Shown here: positions 54,049-64,000 of the stretch, piece by piece
How the letters are laid out: each line of letters opens with the position of its first letter
Numbering within the stretch: position 1 is the stretch's first letter
NCBI GenBank assembly: GCA_036023115.1
Contig: JAYKKT010000073.1
Location: 18,381,001 to 18,445,000, forward strand
Direction: 5' to 3'
DNA: 64,000 bases
Source: Brasenia schreberi
Taxonomy: Eukaryota > Streptophyta > Magnoliopsida > Nymphaeales > Cabombaceae
Notes under the pieces: generated by a model
Databases searched by the model: none
What the model was told of the DNA's origin: nothing
What the model saw: only the letters and a program-made list of their open reading frames with translations
Made by a program: the position numbers and the translations under genes

Positions 54049-57000
54049 TTCTTTGGGGTCAACTTTTCAAATGGATTTCTTCTTTAGCAAAAAAATCCCG
54101 AGAATGATATTTCCTTCGTCTTATCTTCTATTGGTAGTACAAGTCTACAATGGTTTTCTCCCCTGTAATTATTATGGAGTTGATTTTTATGGGGAGACCA
54201 CACATCCATATCAACATTTTCAAAAATGCTGCAGTTATCTTTTGTGTGTGTGTGTGTTTGCAGTCAATCATCATGTGATGTTGCAGGTGTTATCACTGTT
54301 TTGGACCTTTTAACTTCAGTAATATGCAGAACACCTGGTGGCCTGTTTTGCACGTATACCAACTTCTACTTTTTCTCTGTTATGCATATTCTGATGCATA
54401 TTTTTCTATGATCCATAGTTCTCAACTATCCATGGTTGAAGGGGATATCCTTACATGTTGAGAGGGATATTACTGAAAGGTGACCTACTAGCTGTTCTGT
54501 TACATGTACTGGGGTTATGTATACTCGTGGTTTTGCTTAGTGCTTTATTGCCCGTCCAGCACTGTGGAGTTTTTGGTGTTGCCTCCTTAGTTCTTCAAAA
54601 GGCCAACCAATTAGTGATCTCCATTACCCATGGCATAATCGTTGCATGCCACTAGCATCCATATGCACGCATTGATTCTGCAACAACTTGTTCTTGCAAA
54701 TTATGGTAAATGCTGCTTGTATTGATTCATATACTTGTGGATGCTTTCTTTTTGCTTCATATATTCACAAGGTTTTGTGCATGGTGCTGTCCCAAACTCC
54801 ACTGCATTAACATTAGATAGTTAAGTTCAGAACAACATGGTTAGGTTGAACGCTTTGCGGCACATGCTATTTAAGGTGTCTGCTTGCCTTTACTTTCTCC
54901 TTAGATTTCAGAACCTTCTCATTTTCCGTGGTATTTATCCTACTTGCTGAACCTGATAAACAAATATAGAATCGAATCAATCGATGTCATTAAGCCTCAT
55001 TGAATGGGACAAAGCAGGTCAGAACCGCTGTCTGTCACAATATGTTCAACATTATGTTGCAGATAAGCCTTCCTTCTGAGGCTTAAGGCAATAATAGTTT
55101 GTGAAGAAGTTGAGGAAGTTTCTATTTTGTTTCGTGCTTGGTACTTCGTATGTGATATTGAAATATTAGATGTTAAGTTGCTTTCATCCTCATTGTATTA
55201 GAAACTAAACGCTAGTAGTTATAAGAAACAGATGTTTATGGTAACTTATTACGTGCCTCTTTATGGGTATTTTTTCCCTAGTAAGTTATCAGCAATGGCT
55301 GTGTCAATTCAGCTCCTACTGCAAAACACCACTGAAATATACTGGCATGTATTCCTTTCATGAAGAGAAATAAGAGTGCGTCTCTGCTTTGGAGGCGACA
55401 CAATGTTACATAAAATATCTATGTTCATGTTCTCCCAGTGCAACACAGATTGTGTACATGTTTCTGTGTGCATATGTGCTTGCATTAGCCTAGTTGGGCA
55501 TTTTGGATGGATCGGTCACCTTCATCCGAATAAAGAAGATATCAAGGCACATGTTTGACTTAGATTGAACCGTCAAAGCTAGTTAGGGATGAGAAATTGT
55601 GTTGCTTACTGAGTGTGAAAACCTGCAACATCTAATGATACTTAGAAAACTGTAATCGCAGTACACTTAAACGTAAGTGCTCTAAGGAGCTACACTTTAT
55701 GCATTAGAGTACCAGGCAGCCTAAGCAAGAGCCTGGGCAGAATTTCAACTACTAAGGTATGTTTGGACATGCATTATGTTTGTCTGCGTTTGGACTTCAT
55801 AAAATATTTCTCATGTACTTCATGTTTCGCATTTGCAGATTGGTTTTTGAGGCATCGGAAACTTCGTTCGGCAGCTGGCTGTTAGTGTATCTAATACGTG
55901 TGTAGCTGATAGATAAAGAAAGAAAGAACACAGGGACCTTATCTTTCATCTGCTAGATCTTTACAGCATATATTGTAAGTATTGAACCTCAAAAGACTAG
56001 CATATGCCTTCCAGCAGAGAGTAAAGTATCTGTGGTACTTGGCCTGAGAAGCAAACAGCAACTGTACTGGATGATAATTCTTGTTGTTGTGCAGCTTTCC
56101 GGCGTTACCAAGAATATGTTTCAGTTCTATGCCATAAGGTCTTGTTAACGTGAATTTTTTTAACACACAGGATCTCCTCTAGGATGTAGATCGGTCAATG
56201 CCATTCCTGGTCGCCCATCAAGAGCGATCGCACAGTTCTCCTCTGGGAGGACTCTAGCATTATACATATATGTGTGTGTGTCTGTTTTCCAGTTATTTGT
56301 AGGAAGGGAGGCTAATACCGTAACTGGTTTTAGTGACAGTGGCAAAACGAGTGTTACTGATAAACAATTTGACAGAGGCAGAAGCCTCAAAAACAGTGTT
56401 TGTGAAACCGGATCGGTTGTAGGAAGGCAGTTTACATAAGAGGCTCGACTGGTTGGATCTTGGTTGAGCCGGTAATATATATATAGTGATTAGATCCAGC
56501 CTATTCTTGACATTGTCCACTCATTTTCGTCTATTATATTTTGGGAGTACAAGTCTAATAAGTTTGACTTTTATCTTTTTTAAAAATAAAAAAATATATT
56601 ACATTATATCACTGAAAAGGAATAAGTGGGCATATGAAAAGTGGGTGGTTTTCGTGTGTATATATATATCATGTGTATTATGTATTAAAAAAAGTATAAT
56701 GTAACATGAAAATAAGCAATTTAATCTCAATTTAAATAAAACATAAAAATAAGCCATTGAAAGAAACATGAAAATAAGTAAATAATAACCACAATAAAAA
56801 AAAAACTGCCAGTTTGCTGGTTCTTGACTAGTTTTTGAAAACCTGTTTACATTGTCAGACCAAACTGGGCCTATTTCCGGTTCTCAGTTCAACCAGTCCG
56901 GTCCAGTTTCACAAAGACTGCTCAATAGTGTTGAAGGAAGCTATAAAGCACGACCATACTTTTTTGGATTTAAATGCTAATGTCACGCGAGATCAAGTAT

Positions 57001-58390
57001 ATTGGTGTCTAAGTAGAAGCTTGGCTGTAGTTGTAATATAAACATACAATTGTGGGACTCCATAACAGCCGAACTGACACGAACCCATTCTGTTGATATC
57101 TTGTTTCTCTTACCTTTGAAGAACCAAGTCCACCTGGTCTTGTGAGGTCTCCAAGCACAGCTGAATCAAAACAAGCTCAGGTGCAAATGGTCCGGTTCAG
57201 ATTGATCTGATTCAGAGCCAATGCAATGGTGGCATGATTTCTGAACCCAAGACACTCGATCTCATTAAATTAAAATAAAAGATGAATTCAGATCAATAGT
57301 TATAATCATTAAATTAAAACAAATGCTTATATCAATTTTGATATTCTGCACTGTTCCCACACATCTAAAATCAATAAATAACAAAAGAAGGATTTACTGT
57401 ATTTTCTGGGATAATACAATAAACAATTTTTGTAACCAACGGTAAGTTTATTTTGTTATTCTTTGTCTTGTTTAATACAACACGCATTGTCTTATTGGAA
57501 TTGGATCGAGTCTTTGGTTGAGTTCAATTTCAGGAATATTTTTGGGTTGGTTTGAGGGTAAGAAGCTTGACCTTGCACATATACTGCTCGGTTTTAGGCC
57601 TAAATGAGCTTACATCTTTCCAACACAAGCACTTCAAGTTTATCAAGCAAGCTCGCTTTCAGCTTATCTAGCTTGTAGTTCATCTTGGTATGAGCCAGGC
57701 CAGAGACGTGCGCGTGTGTGTATGAGAGAGAGAGAGATCCTAGTTAGCTCCATCATGTGTGTGCGTGTGTGCTTGTTTAACATGGCTTGGGTGCATAGCT
57801 TGAGCAGGTCATAGCTTCTTTACTTTTCATGCGTACAGGTATGTGCGTGTGTAATCCTAGTTAGCTCCATCATGTGTGTGTATAACTAATGGCTTGGATG
57901 CATAGCTTGGGGCAGGCCATAGCTTCTTTACCTTGAATTGATACACACACATAACCGAATGTTTGATTTGATACCTTCAAAGTAGTTGTGTTCATGGTTC
58001 GGTCCTAGCCTCAGTCTCGAACCAATCCATTAGTCTTGGTTCTCAACTTTAGAGAACCAAACATAACCATGCCATGGCCAGAACCAAACCTCCAGTATCG
58101 ATTGAATTGGTTTTGAACTACGGTTCTACTTATTTAAGGATTTTGCTAAATACAATGTATTATGCCATCATATTATTTGAATCTATGCATTTTATATGTA
58201 TATGAGGTTATATAACTCATATATAAACTTATCAAGATTTATATTCATATAAGTAATATATATATATATAAGAAAATAAGAGTACTTTCATTTGATATGT
58301 TTACTCATGTTTATTTATTGTTTTTCGATAGTATTAGTATAATTTTAAAAAAATTAAAAGTTTATAAAATGCATGATAATTTTATTATAC
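54049..58390. other. Long stretch without a supported gene
   Basis: Only short frames without signatures. A tandem duplication of about 118 bp lies at about 57737-57945 (start phrase atcctagttagctccatcat). A phrase near 56930 (gttgaaggaagctataaagc) repeats one near 12136. Several GT/CA and TA repeats are present. Confidence 0.5.
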
Positions 58391-58417
58391 TCATGCTCGT
58401 AGTGGGCAAAATCCAAA

Positions 58418-58422
<5 letters not shown>

Positions 58423-58488
<66 letters not shown>
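58423..58488. repeat. (TA)n microsatellite
   Basis: About 66 bases of uninterrupted ta repeat. Confidence 0.97.
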
Positions 58489-58490
<2 letters not shown>

Positions 58491-58770
58491 TTCAGTTCAA
58501 TTCGGTTCCAATACTAGAACCGTCAATCAAACCACTATATTTTTTTCCTGCTAGAACTGAACTGAACCAAGCCGCCAGCGGTTCTGGCGGTTCCGTGAAC
58601 ACCCTTAGTCTTGATTTTCATTCACCTATATTATATTGGGGTCAAGTTTACGTACCTACGTTTGGTATCCTTCACCACTTGGTGGGCTAACTAGTGCGGA
58701 TTTTCTCGTATCCGCTTTACCAACTTAGGGGGAGGTGGGGTCATCTCTCCTGGGACAGTAGTGAACTTTG

Positions 58771-58774
<4 letters not shown>

Positions 58775-58858
<84 letters not shown>
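58775..58858. repeat. (TA)n microsatellite
   Basis: About 84 bases of ta repeat starting after gtgtgtg. Confidence 0.97.
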
Positions 58859-58862
<4 letters not shown>

Positions 58863-58959
58863 TTATTGCATTATTTATTAGCAGTTTAAATATCTAACCA
58901 CAGAGATGCAGAAAAAATGCAGAAGGACCATAGAAACTAATATGACTCTGTGGAAATAA

Positions 58960-59055
58960 AGAATCCAATGGGAAAAGGCTTAGTTGATGTTGTTTGTGTA
59001 CCATACCCGAAAATGGGAAAAGACTTAGTTGTAGTTGTTTGTGTACCATAGGAAC
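58960..59055 (+). mobile_element. LINE/SINE tail remnants, twice in tandem
   Basis: Two short pieces read gggaaaaggcttagttgatg and gggaaaagacttagttgtag, each followed by ttgtttgtgtaccata. These are the + strand version of the LINE 3' tail, with part of the flank duplicated. Confidence 0.55.
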
Positions 59056-59514
59056 TACTAGAACTTTTACATTGAGTGAATAACGAAAACTAAAACAGTT
59101 GATTTTAACCCTTATGATTCAATTATGCGATGGATTCAAAAGATCTTTGTCACTGTATATCACATAAATACAGTGAGTTTTCCAAAAGAATGCAGTCGAT
59201 GACTCTATTTTGAGTATACACATCACATTCCAGTGACGTACCAATTTATTGATGCTGCAGGCGTTTTCGAAGTCGGGAAAGGCATGATATCGCCTGAACT
59301 CCCAAGGACGATTCTCACCATATAACTATAATTTCCACCATCACCATTAAAGGTGCAAGCATTGCCCCTTTCAGTTAGTTCATGGTGGGAAACCAAGCGC
59401 CATCCACAAAAGAGAGAGAGCTGAAAATTACAAAGGCATCTCAAACTTTGTGATAAGAGACCCCTTTTCTGTATCGGCATTACGAATTACAGCGACTACA
59501 GAAAAATTGGGTAG

Positions 59515-60129
59515 CTAAGGCAAAAATCTGTCTGGGTCCGGTTCTCTGGAACTGGAAGAAACACCATGGTCGTGAACAAAGCATCCAGAAGCAGAAGCGC
59601 CGGATCTGCCAGAAATCGGTGACGAAGAGGGATTCTCCGGCAACAATCCGCACCTCTGGCATCTCGACGGCTGCGGCTGCGGCAGTGGCTTGTCCGCAAG
59701 AATGTGGCGGCAAGAGGGGCACGAAGAGTGGGAGGAGAGCCAGGTATCGATGCAGGAAGCGTGGAAGCAATGGGCACACTGTGGGAGCACGCGGACGGAC
59801 TCTCCGGCGAGGAATTCCGTCAGGCATATGGCGCAGTCGGTGGATTTCCCGGAATCGGAGTTGAAGACGACTATGGGGAGTGCACGAATCGCTTTCTTCT
59901 TGAGACCCTTGTTCGCAGAGGGGTCGATGCCGGCCGGGACGTCGCCGGAGCGATGGAGAAAGCGGCATCGCCAGGCGCAGCGAGCCATGAAGCCCAGACC
60001 CACCAAACAGATGAGCGTGCAGAGCAGCGCCGCCAGGATGACCACCACATCCGAATCCACCGTTCCATCCACCGGCGGAGGCGGCGAGTCCAGGAGCCGC
60101 CGGGAATGTACCACCGGAGGGTCGACCAT
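59515..60129 (-). CDS. ATL-type RING-H2 ubiquitin ligase
   Basis: A 204-residue, single-exon membrane E3 that passes ubiquitin from an E2 to its targets. It has a short N-terminus, one membrane helix (about 27-47, VVVILAALLCTLICLVGLGF), the ATL family GLKKKAI motif (75-81), and a RING-H2 finger with all ligands: C99, C102, C118, H120, H123, C126, C137, C140. The spacing CX2CX15CX1HX2HX2CX10CX2C and W130 are canonical. The GLKKK..RALP and WLSSHSSCPSCR blocks resemble Arabidopsis ATL80/ATL78, but the C-terminal tail is longer, with an extra CQRCG and a Ser/Pro-rich end. Overlapping frames on both strands are shadows of this GC-rich gene. A GA-rich leader lies just upstream (60130-60155). Confidence 0.92.
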   Translation of the reverse strand: MVDPPVVHSRRLLDSPPPPVDGTVDSDVVVILAALLCTLICLVGLGFMARCAWRCRFLHRSGDVPAGIDPSANKGLKKKAIRALPIVVFNSDSGKSTDCAICLTEFLAGESVRVLPQCAHCFHASCIDTWLSSHSSCPSCRHILADKPLPQPQPSRCQRCGLLPENPSSSPISGRSGASASGCFVHDHGVSSSSREPDPDRFLP

Positions 60130-60179
60130 GAGAGAGAGAGAAAGAGAGAAGGTTTGGATTGGAGGGGTGTGCTTTAAAC

Positions 60180-60389
60180 AGGGTTCATAGGCGTACAGAT
60201 ACTGACAGTCTCTCTCTCTCTCCTTGCCAACAGATTACGACGGTGCACCAGTGTTCTCGGGTCAAGGACAGTGTAAATCTTTGACTCTCACTTGGATACC
60301 CAGATCTAGATTATATTAATTACAAAGAAACACCCTTGAGTTTATGAACAATCCGACGAGGTTTAGTTGAATGACAAGAGCTCTTTATT
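60180..60389. other. ATL gene upstream region
   Basis: A (CT)n tract at about 60211-60223 and ordinary AT-rich sequence. I could not fix a TATA box for the - strand gene. Confidence 0.4.
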
Positions 60390-60685
60390 TTGCATTATCC
60401 CACCTGGTAGGGTTCTCGACTTCACCGGACGTAGGGTGCAAGTTCGACTCCGGGAGTGTGCATGTGTGCATCCCTTGCTCTGGTATAAGAAAGGAAGAGT
60501 TCTTTCTCTTTTTCTAAACCACCAATGTCCGGAAGCCACAAAGACTTCGACAAGCTGGTTTGAGCCGAACCAGCTCACTATAGGCATAAAGCTCTACCAG
60601 CTGGTTTTCTTTATTCACAATACTCGAACTTGAGCCCTTTCTTAAGAGAAACAAGTACCCAAACTACTTGAACAAACCAAGCGTC
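60390..60685 (-). mobile_element. Double-headed composite SINE, reversed copy
   Basis: The left end is a forward F2-like head (cacctggtagggttct, then aagttcgactccggga at 60440-60455). The right end is a reverse F1-like head (aatactcgaacttgagcc at 60619-60636, actacttgaac at 60664-60674). The middle contains ggtttgagccgaaccagctc and agctctaccagctggttttc. Read on the - strand, it has the same block order as 49455-49710. Confidence 0.65.
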
Positions 60686-60689
60686 GGTT

Positions 60690-62025
60690 AATTAAAAGAG
60701 TTTTTCCTCTTAAACATTCAGTTAAACTTGTATTCTAGCTTAGCTACTTTGTGTTTAGATGGATCCTCAATTCGGTGGAAGGCAGTGGTGGATCTACATT
60801 GAGACATGAGGTGGAACATTTGTCACATTTCAAAATTTCGAAAATCAACTTAAAGTCTATAGCCGATGATAGTATTGATGGGTTATAATACATAGTTTGC
60901 CCTACTCTAAAAGAGTTTCTACATGTTGAGTTATTGCAATCTCCCGAAAGGCGGTTTCGTCGCACTAAAACATGGTCCGAGAGGCCTAGAGTTCATCGAT
61001 GAGTAGTCAAGGTTGGACTTCCATGATAGTTACACAAGCCAATGCTTTGTAAAGTTCTTGGGATGATCTTCTTAACCTCGAAGTAGTGCATTGGGTTGTT
61101 TTGGAGTTGGCAACAAACAATGGAAATGCAATTGGTACATTAGAAATTAGAGAAAGTGAAACCCAACTTGGAATATATGTAATATGTGCATTAGAAAAAA
61201 AATATATCATATTCTTTTTAGAGAAAAATTATTATATTATGCAGACAGAGCCACCTCCTCTTGTTAGAGGTTCAATAACAAAGAAACTTCTAATTCAACA
61301 TAAAGAGTTCAATATATACAATTGGTACATGTCTGCTTTAGGAGTGGCTTGTGCATAAGGCTACTAAGCCAACCAGTGTGGCAGATCTAAAATCTTTTGT
61401 AGAGTGATGGGCACTGCCTGTTCAACTATTTAAGCTGGGGTGAACTATGTGTAGTAGTCATGGATTCAATTGTGCATTGTAACTTTTTTCGTTTTTACAA
61501 TTTTAGGTGCGGCGGACACCTCACCTAGACACGTTGGTTCATACTAATTTATTGTTTTTCTAATGACATGAGTGTAATTTAAAAAATGTAAAAGTTTTTA
61601 AAAAATATAAAATATTATACTTATATCTTTAAAAAACAATAATCAGGGATTAGTGAATAGTGTTACGAGTAGACAAGATCCAATCATATATATACATAGA
61701 TAGATAATATATTTGGAATCTATTGTATAAACGTTGTTGTGGGAGGTTCATTGTGGACGCTTTTGGGTCCGCCTACCACCGTCCCCCCTTTGAAACTGTG
61801 GGTTAAAACCAACCGTTTTCACTTTCGGGATCCAGAAAGTATGATGAAAGTGAAACCACATGGCGTTTGGATCTTCTGGACCATAATATGCCGTACAAAC
61901 ACGCATCGGATCCAGTACGAACAGGATCTACTTCACCAATGATTTTAGCATGGATACGAGTCCCGAACATCCTGCACCCTTTTTGCTTTCTAGTTAATTG
62001 TATTAAACGTTCTCTCTCTCTCTCT

Positions 62026-62100
<75 letters not shown>

Positions 62101-62219
62101 GATTCATAAGGTATTCCAAAAGTATATATTCCTGAAGAATCTTACTATTATTATAATATATATATATATATAATATTCATAAGGTATTCCAAAAGTATAT
62201 ATTCCTGAAGAATCTTACT

Positions 62220-62263
<44 letters not shown>

Positions 62264-63140
62264 GAAAACAATTGAATAATATAGTGATTGATAGCCACAG
62301 ATTCAACCGTGGGCTATACTTTTTCATTACATGCTCTGGTTCATTTAGCTACATGAGCTCAAGCTGAACAGTTCATGTTAGGTTCGGCACAACTAGTATG
62401 ATATCGACTAGTTAAGCATAGAAAACTTTTATGTGCACGTATGCTAGAAACATTGCCAACCCGACCAATTGGGGATCTATAACATAACTAAATGAAGACA
62501 ATTTTCAATCCTGCAAGAAAATTTATGAAAATAAAAATTTACTTAATTTATAATCAACAAATAGTATTTTTACTTAAAATTAAATGTAGAGTGTAAGATC
62601 TTGAGCATGATGCTCTTCTGGAGCTCGTTTTACCGGCCACTCCAAAGACTCGCCTAGGCAGGATGGCCAAACCCTGTATCTAGAAATGGCTTTGAAAAAT
62701 ATCTTGCCTCCAAAAGTATGTGGAGAAGGCTCCAAAATCATATATGAGAATGGACTAAAGTTCAAATGAAACAGTTCAAGAATTAACATAAACAAATCGT
62801 TTAAGCTCACACTCAACCTAATCTTCAATACTTTTTCCTCTTAAAGTAAGCAGTTGGATAAAGATCTCCATGTGGGTCAATCCAATTAAAACTGGTTTAT
62901 GGATCATAATTATCCAGTTATCTCATCATTTATCTATAGAGGTGAGAATGCTTTAGGGAATGAAACTACCCTCGAGGTTTGGTTGGTCCGGTCGTCACTT
63001 CGGCCGCCATTTAGTTCTCGCCGTGTCTATGGGGTTGCCGACGGCGGCGATAATACCGGACTGAAGTTGTAACAAGGTCGCCGGACTGGAAGGTGCGGGC
63101 GGTTCGGTCACTTTCTTTTGAAGGAAAGCTAATGCTTGTT
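60690..63140. other. Intergenic DNA without a supported gene
   Basis: Short frames only. Long (TA)n runs lie at about 62030-62098 and 62222-62258. A stretch of about 52 bp (from attcataaggtattccaa to gaatcttacta) occurs at about 62102 and again at about 62174, separated by TA repeats. No RNA gene was seen. Confidence 0.5.
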
Positions 63141-63145
63141 GGTTG

Positions 63146-63400
63146 CACTAGTGGAAATCGGCGTTTTTCCGGCCATTAAAACTATCGGGAGAGCTGTTTC
63201 CGATAGTTCAACCGCTGGAAATAGGTCAACTCCCCCGGAATAAGTCCGTCGGAAAATGACAGTAATAAAAAAATTCTAAAAATGCTCGGAAATACATGAG
63301 AAACCACCGGAAAAGTTCTATGAAGTCGGAACCTCCGAAAAGAATGCAATTCCGACACTGCTTGAAGACCAAGAACGCGAGCTAGCCGTGTCTGAGCTAA
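63146..63400. mobile_element. Possible CACTA transposon end
   Basis: CACTAGTGGAAA at 63146 resembles plant CACTA (En/Spm) termini. Nearby short motifs around tccgg, gga-aat and tccga repeat in both directions, as in subterminal regions. The other end and a transposase are not in the window. Confidence 0.35.
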
Positions 63401-64000
63401 GCTTGCATATGGGAGCCTTCTTTCGTTGTGGAGCTTAATTTAGGCTGATGCACCAAACTTAAAACCTTTAAATTTCTTCCTCTAGTGGAAGATGCAGTGT
63501 TCGGGTAAAGATTTTCATGTGGGTCACTCCATAAAGCTCATAGTTATCCCCTTACACATCTATAGAGATGTGACAACAGGTTAGGGTCGGGTCACGTCCA
63601 AATCGATACCTCTAAAATACTATACGTAGTCCAACAGTTGTGACTTGATGTAATTCACAAGCGTATTGCCAATGGCAGCTGTACCATAAACGTATTTTAT
63701 GTATAATACAAACATAGGAGTGTTAGTATATTCTATAATGGTAGAATACCCATGTCATGCCCTTGGTCGATACTCTTGTTGAACAATATGGACCCAGAAC
63801 TGTAACTGATGTTTCTTCCCTCCGTGTCATCGGAACCGGCATTTCAAGCCGCCGGTTTTGGTCCTCCTTTTCTGTAATTTTTCCAAATCTTCAGTTCCTT
63901 CAGTGTTTATTTTTTTCCGGTTTGCAGCAAAACTAGAACGGAGATGCACAGTTACGGTTCAGCTTGGATTCAGTTCATGGTTCCAGGGAAACAGGAACAA
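63401..64000. other. Non-coding end of the window
   Basis: Nothing recognised. The last 200 bases are rich in ccggtt- and ggttc-type phrases that resemble sequence around 1.8 kb, but I could not define a repeat. Confidence 0.4.

Noticed and set aside
59480..60190. Several long open frames on both strands over the ATL gene
   Set aside because: Shadows of a GC-rich exon; only the frame 60129-59515 has the RING-H2 ligands and the membrane helix.
62030..62260. Regularly spaced repeats that might suggest an array
   Set aside because: They are two copies of one short segment between TA microsatellites, not a CRISPR-like array, and this is a plant genome.

Overview
This is nuclear DNA of a flowering plant. 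Genes have GT-AG introns, TATA boxes and CT-rich leaders, and they sit among Copia LTR retrotransposons, RTE-type LINEs, Au-like and tRNA-derived SINEs and long (TA)n, (GA)n and (CT)n tracts. Several proteins are plant-specific (CDPK, ATL RING-H2, PMEI/PME, tonoplast sugar transporter). I cannot name the species.

Layout. (1) 1-1260: the last two exons of a tonoplast monosaccharide transporter, + strand, with a frameshift near the end. (2) 1.3-6 kb: gene-poor, with a SINE and a + strand LINE relic carrying tandem repeats. (3) 6.1-11.4 kb: an intact seven-exon calcium-dependent protein kinase of the CPK5/6/26 type. Its introns hold a LINE fragment and an inverted pair of Au-like SINEs. (4) 13-47 kb: a tandem array in which a stand-alone pectin methylesterase inhibitor (PMEI, + strand) faces a stand-alone pectin methylesterase (PME, - strand). 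Unit 1 has a frameshifted PMEI and an intact PME (PME-A). Unit 2 has an intact PMEI and a PME broken by a 68-bp deletion (PME-B), plus a 5.6-kb dead Copia element. Unit 3 starts with a third, intact PMEI. The spacers carry a dead LINE, a degenerate Copia fragment, extra copies of the PME leader exon and an inverted segment. (5) 47-64 kb: a two-exon gene for an unrecognised Ser/Ala-rich basic protein (50.3-53.0 kb), followed by a 5S rRNA-derived repeat; a single-exon ATL-type RING-H2 E3 ligase (- strand, 59.5-60.1 kb); otherwise SINEs, microsatellites and non-coding DNA.

How the genes relate. The PMEI/PME pair acts in the cell wall: PME removes methyl groups from pectin, and PMEI-fold proteins inhibit PME or invertase. 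Most plant PMEs carry a PMEI-like pro-region fused to the enzyme; here the two are separate, convergent and duplicated together. The transporter, CDPK, the 50-kb gene and the ATL gene look like unrelated single genes.

All exon structures come from reading splice sites and frames by eye. No alignment or database search was run.
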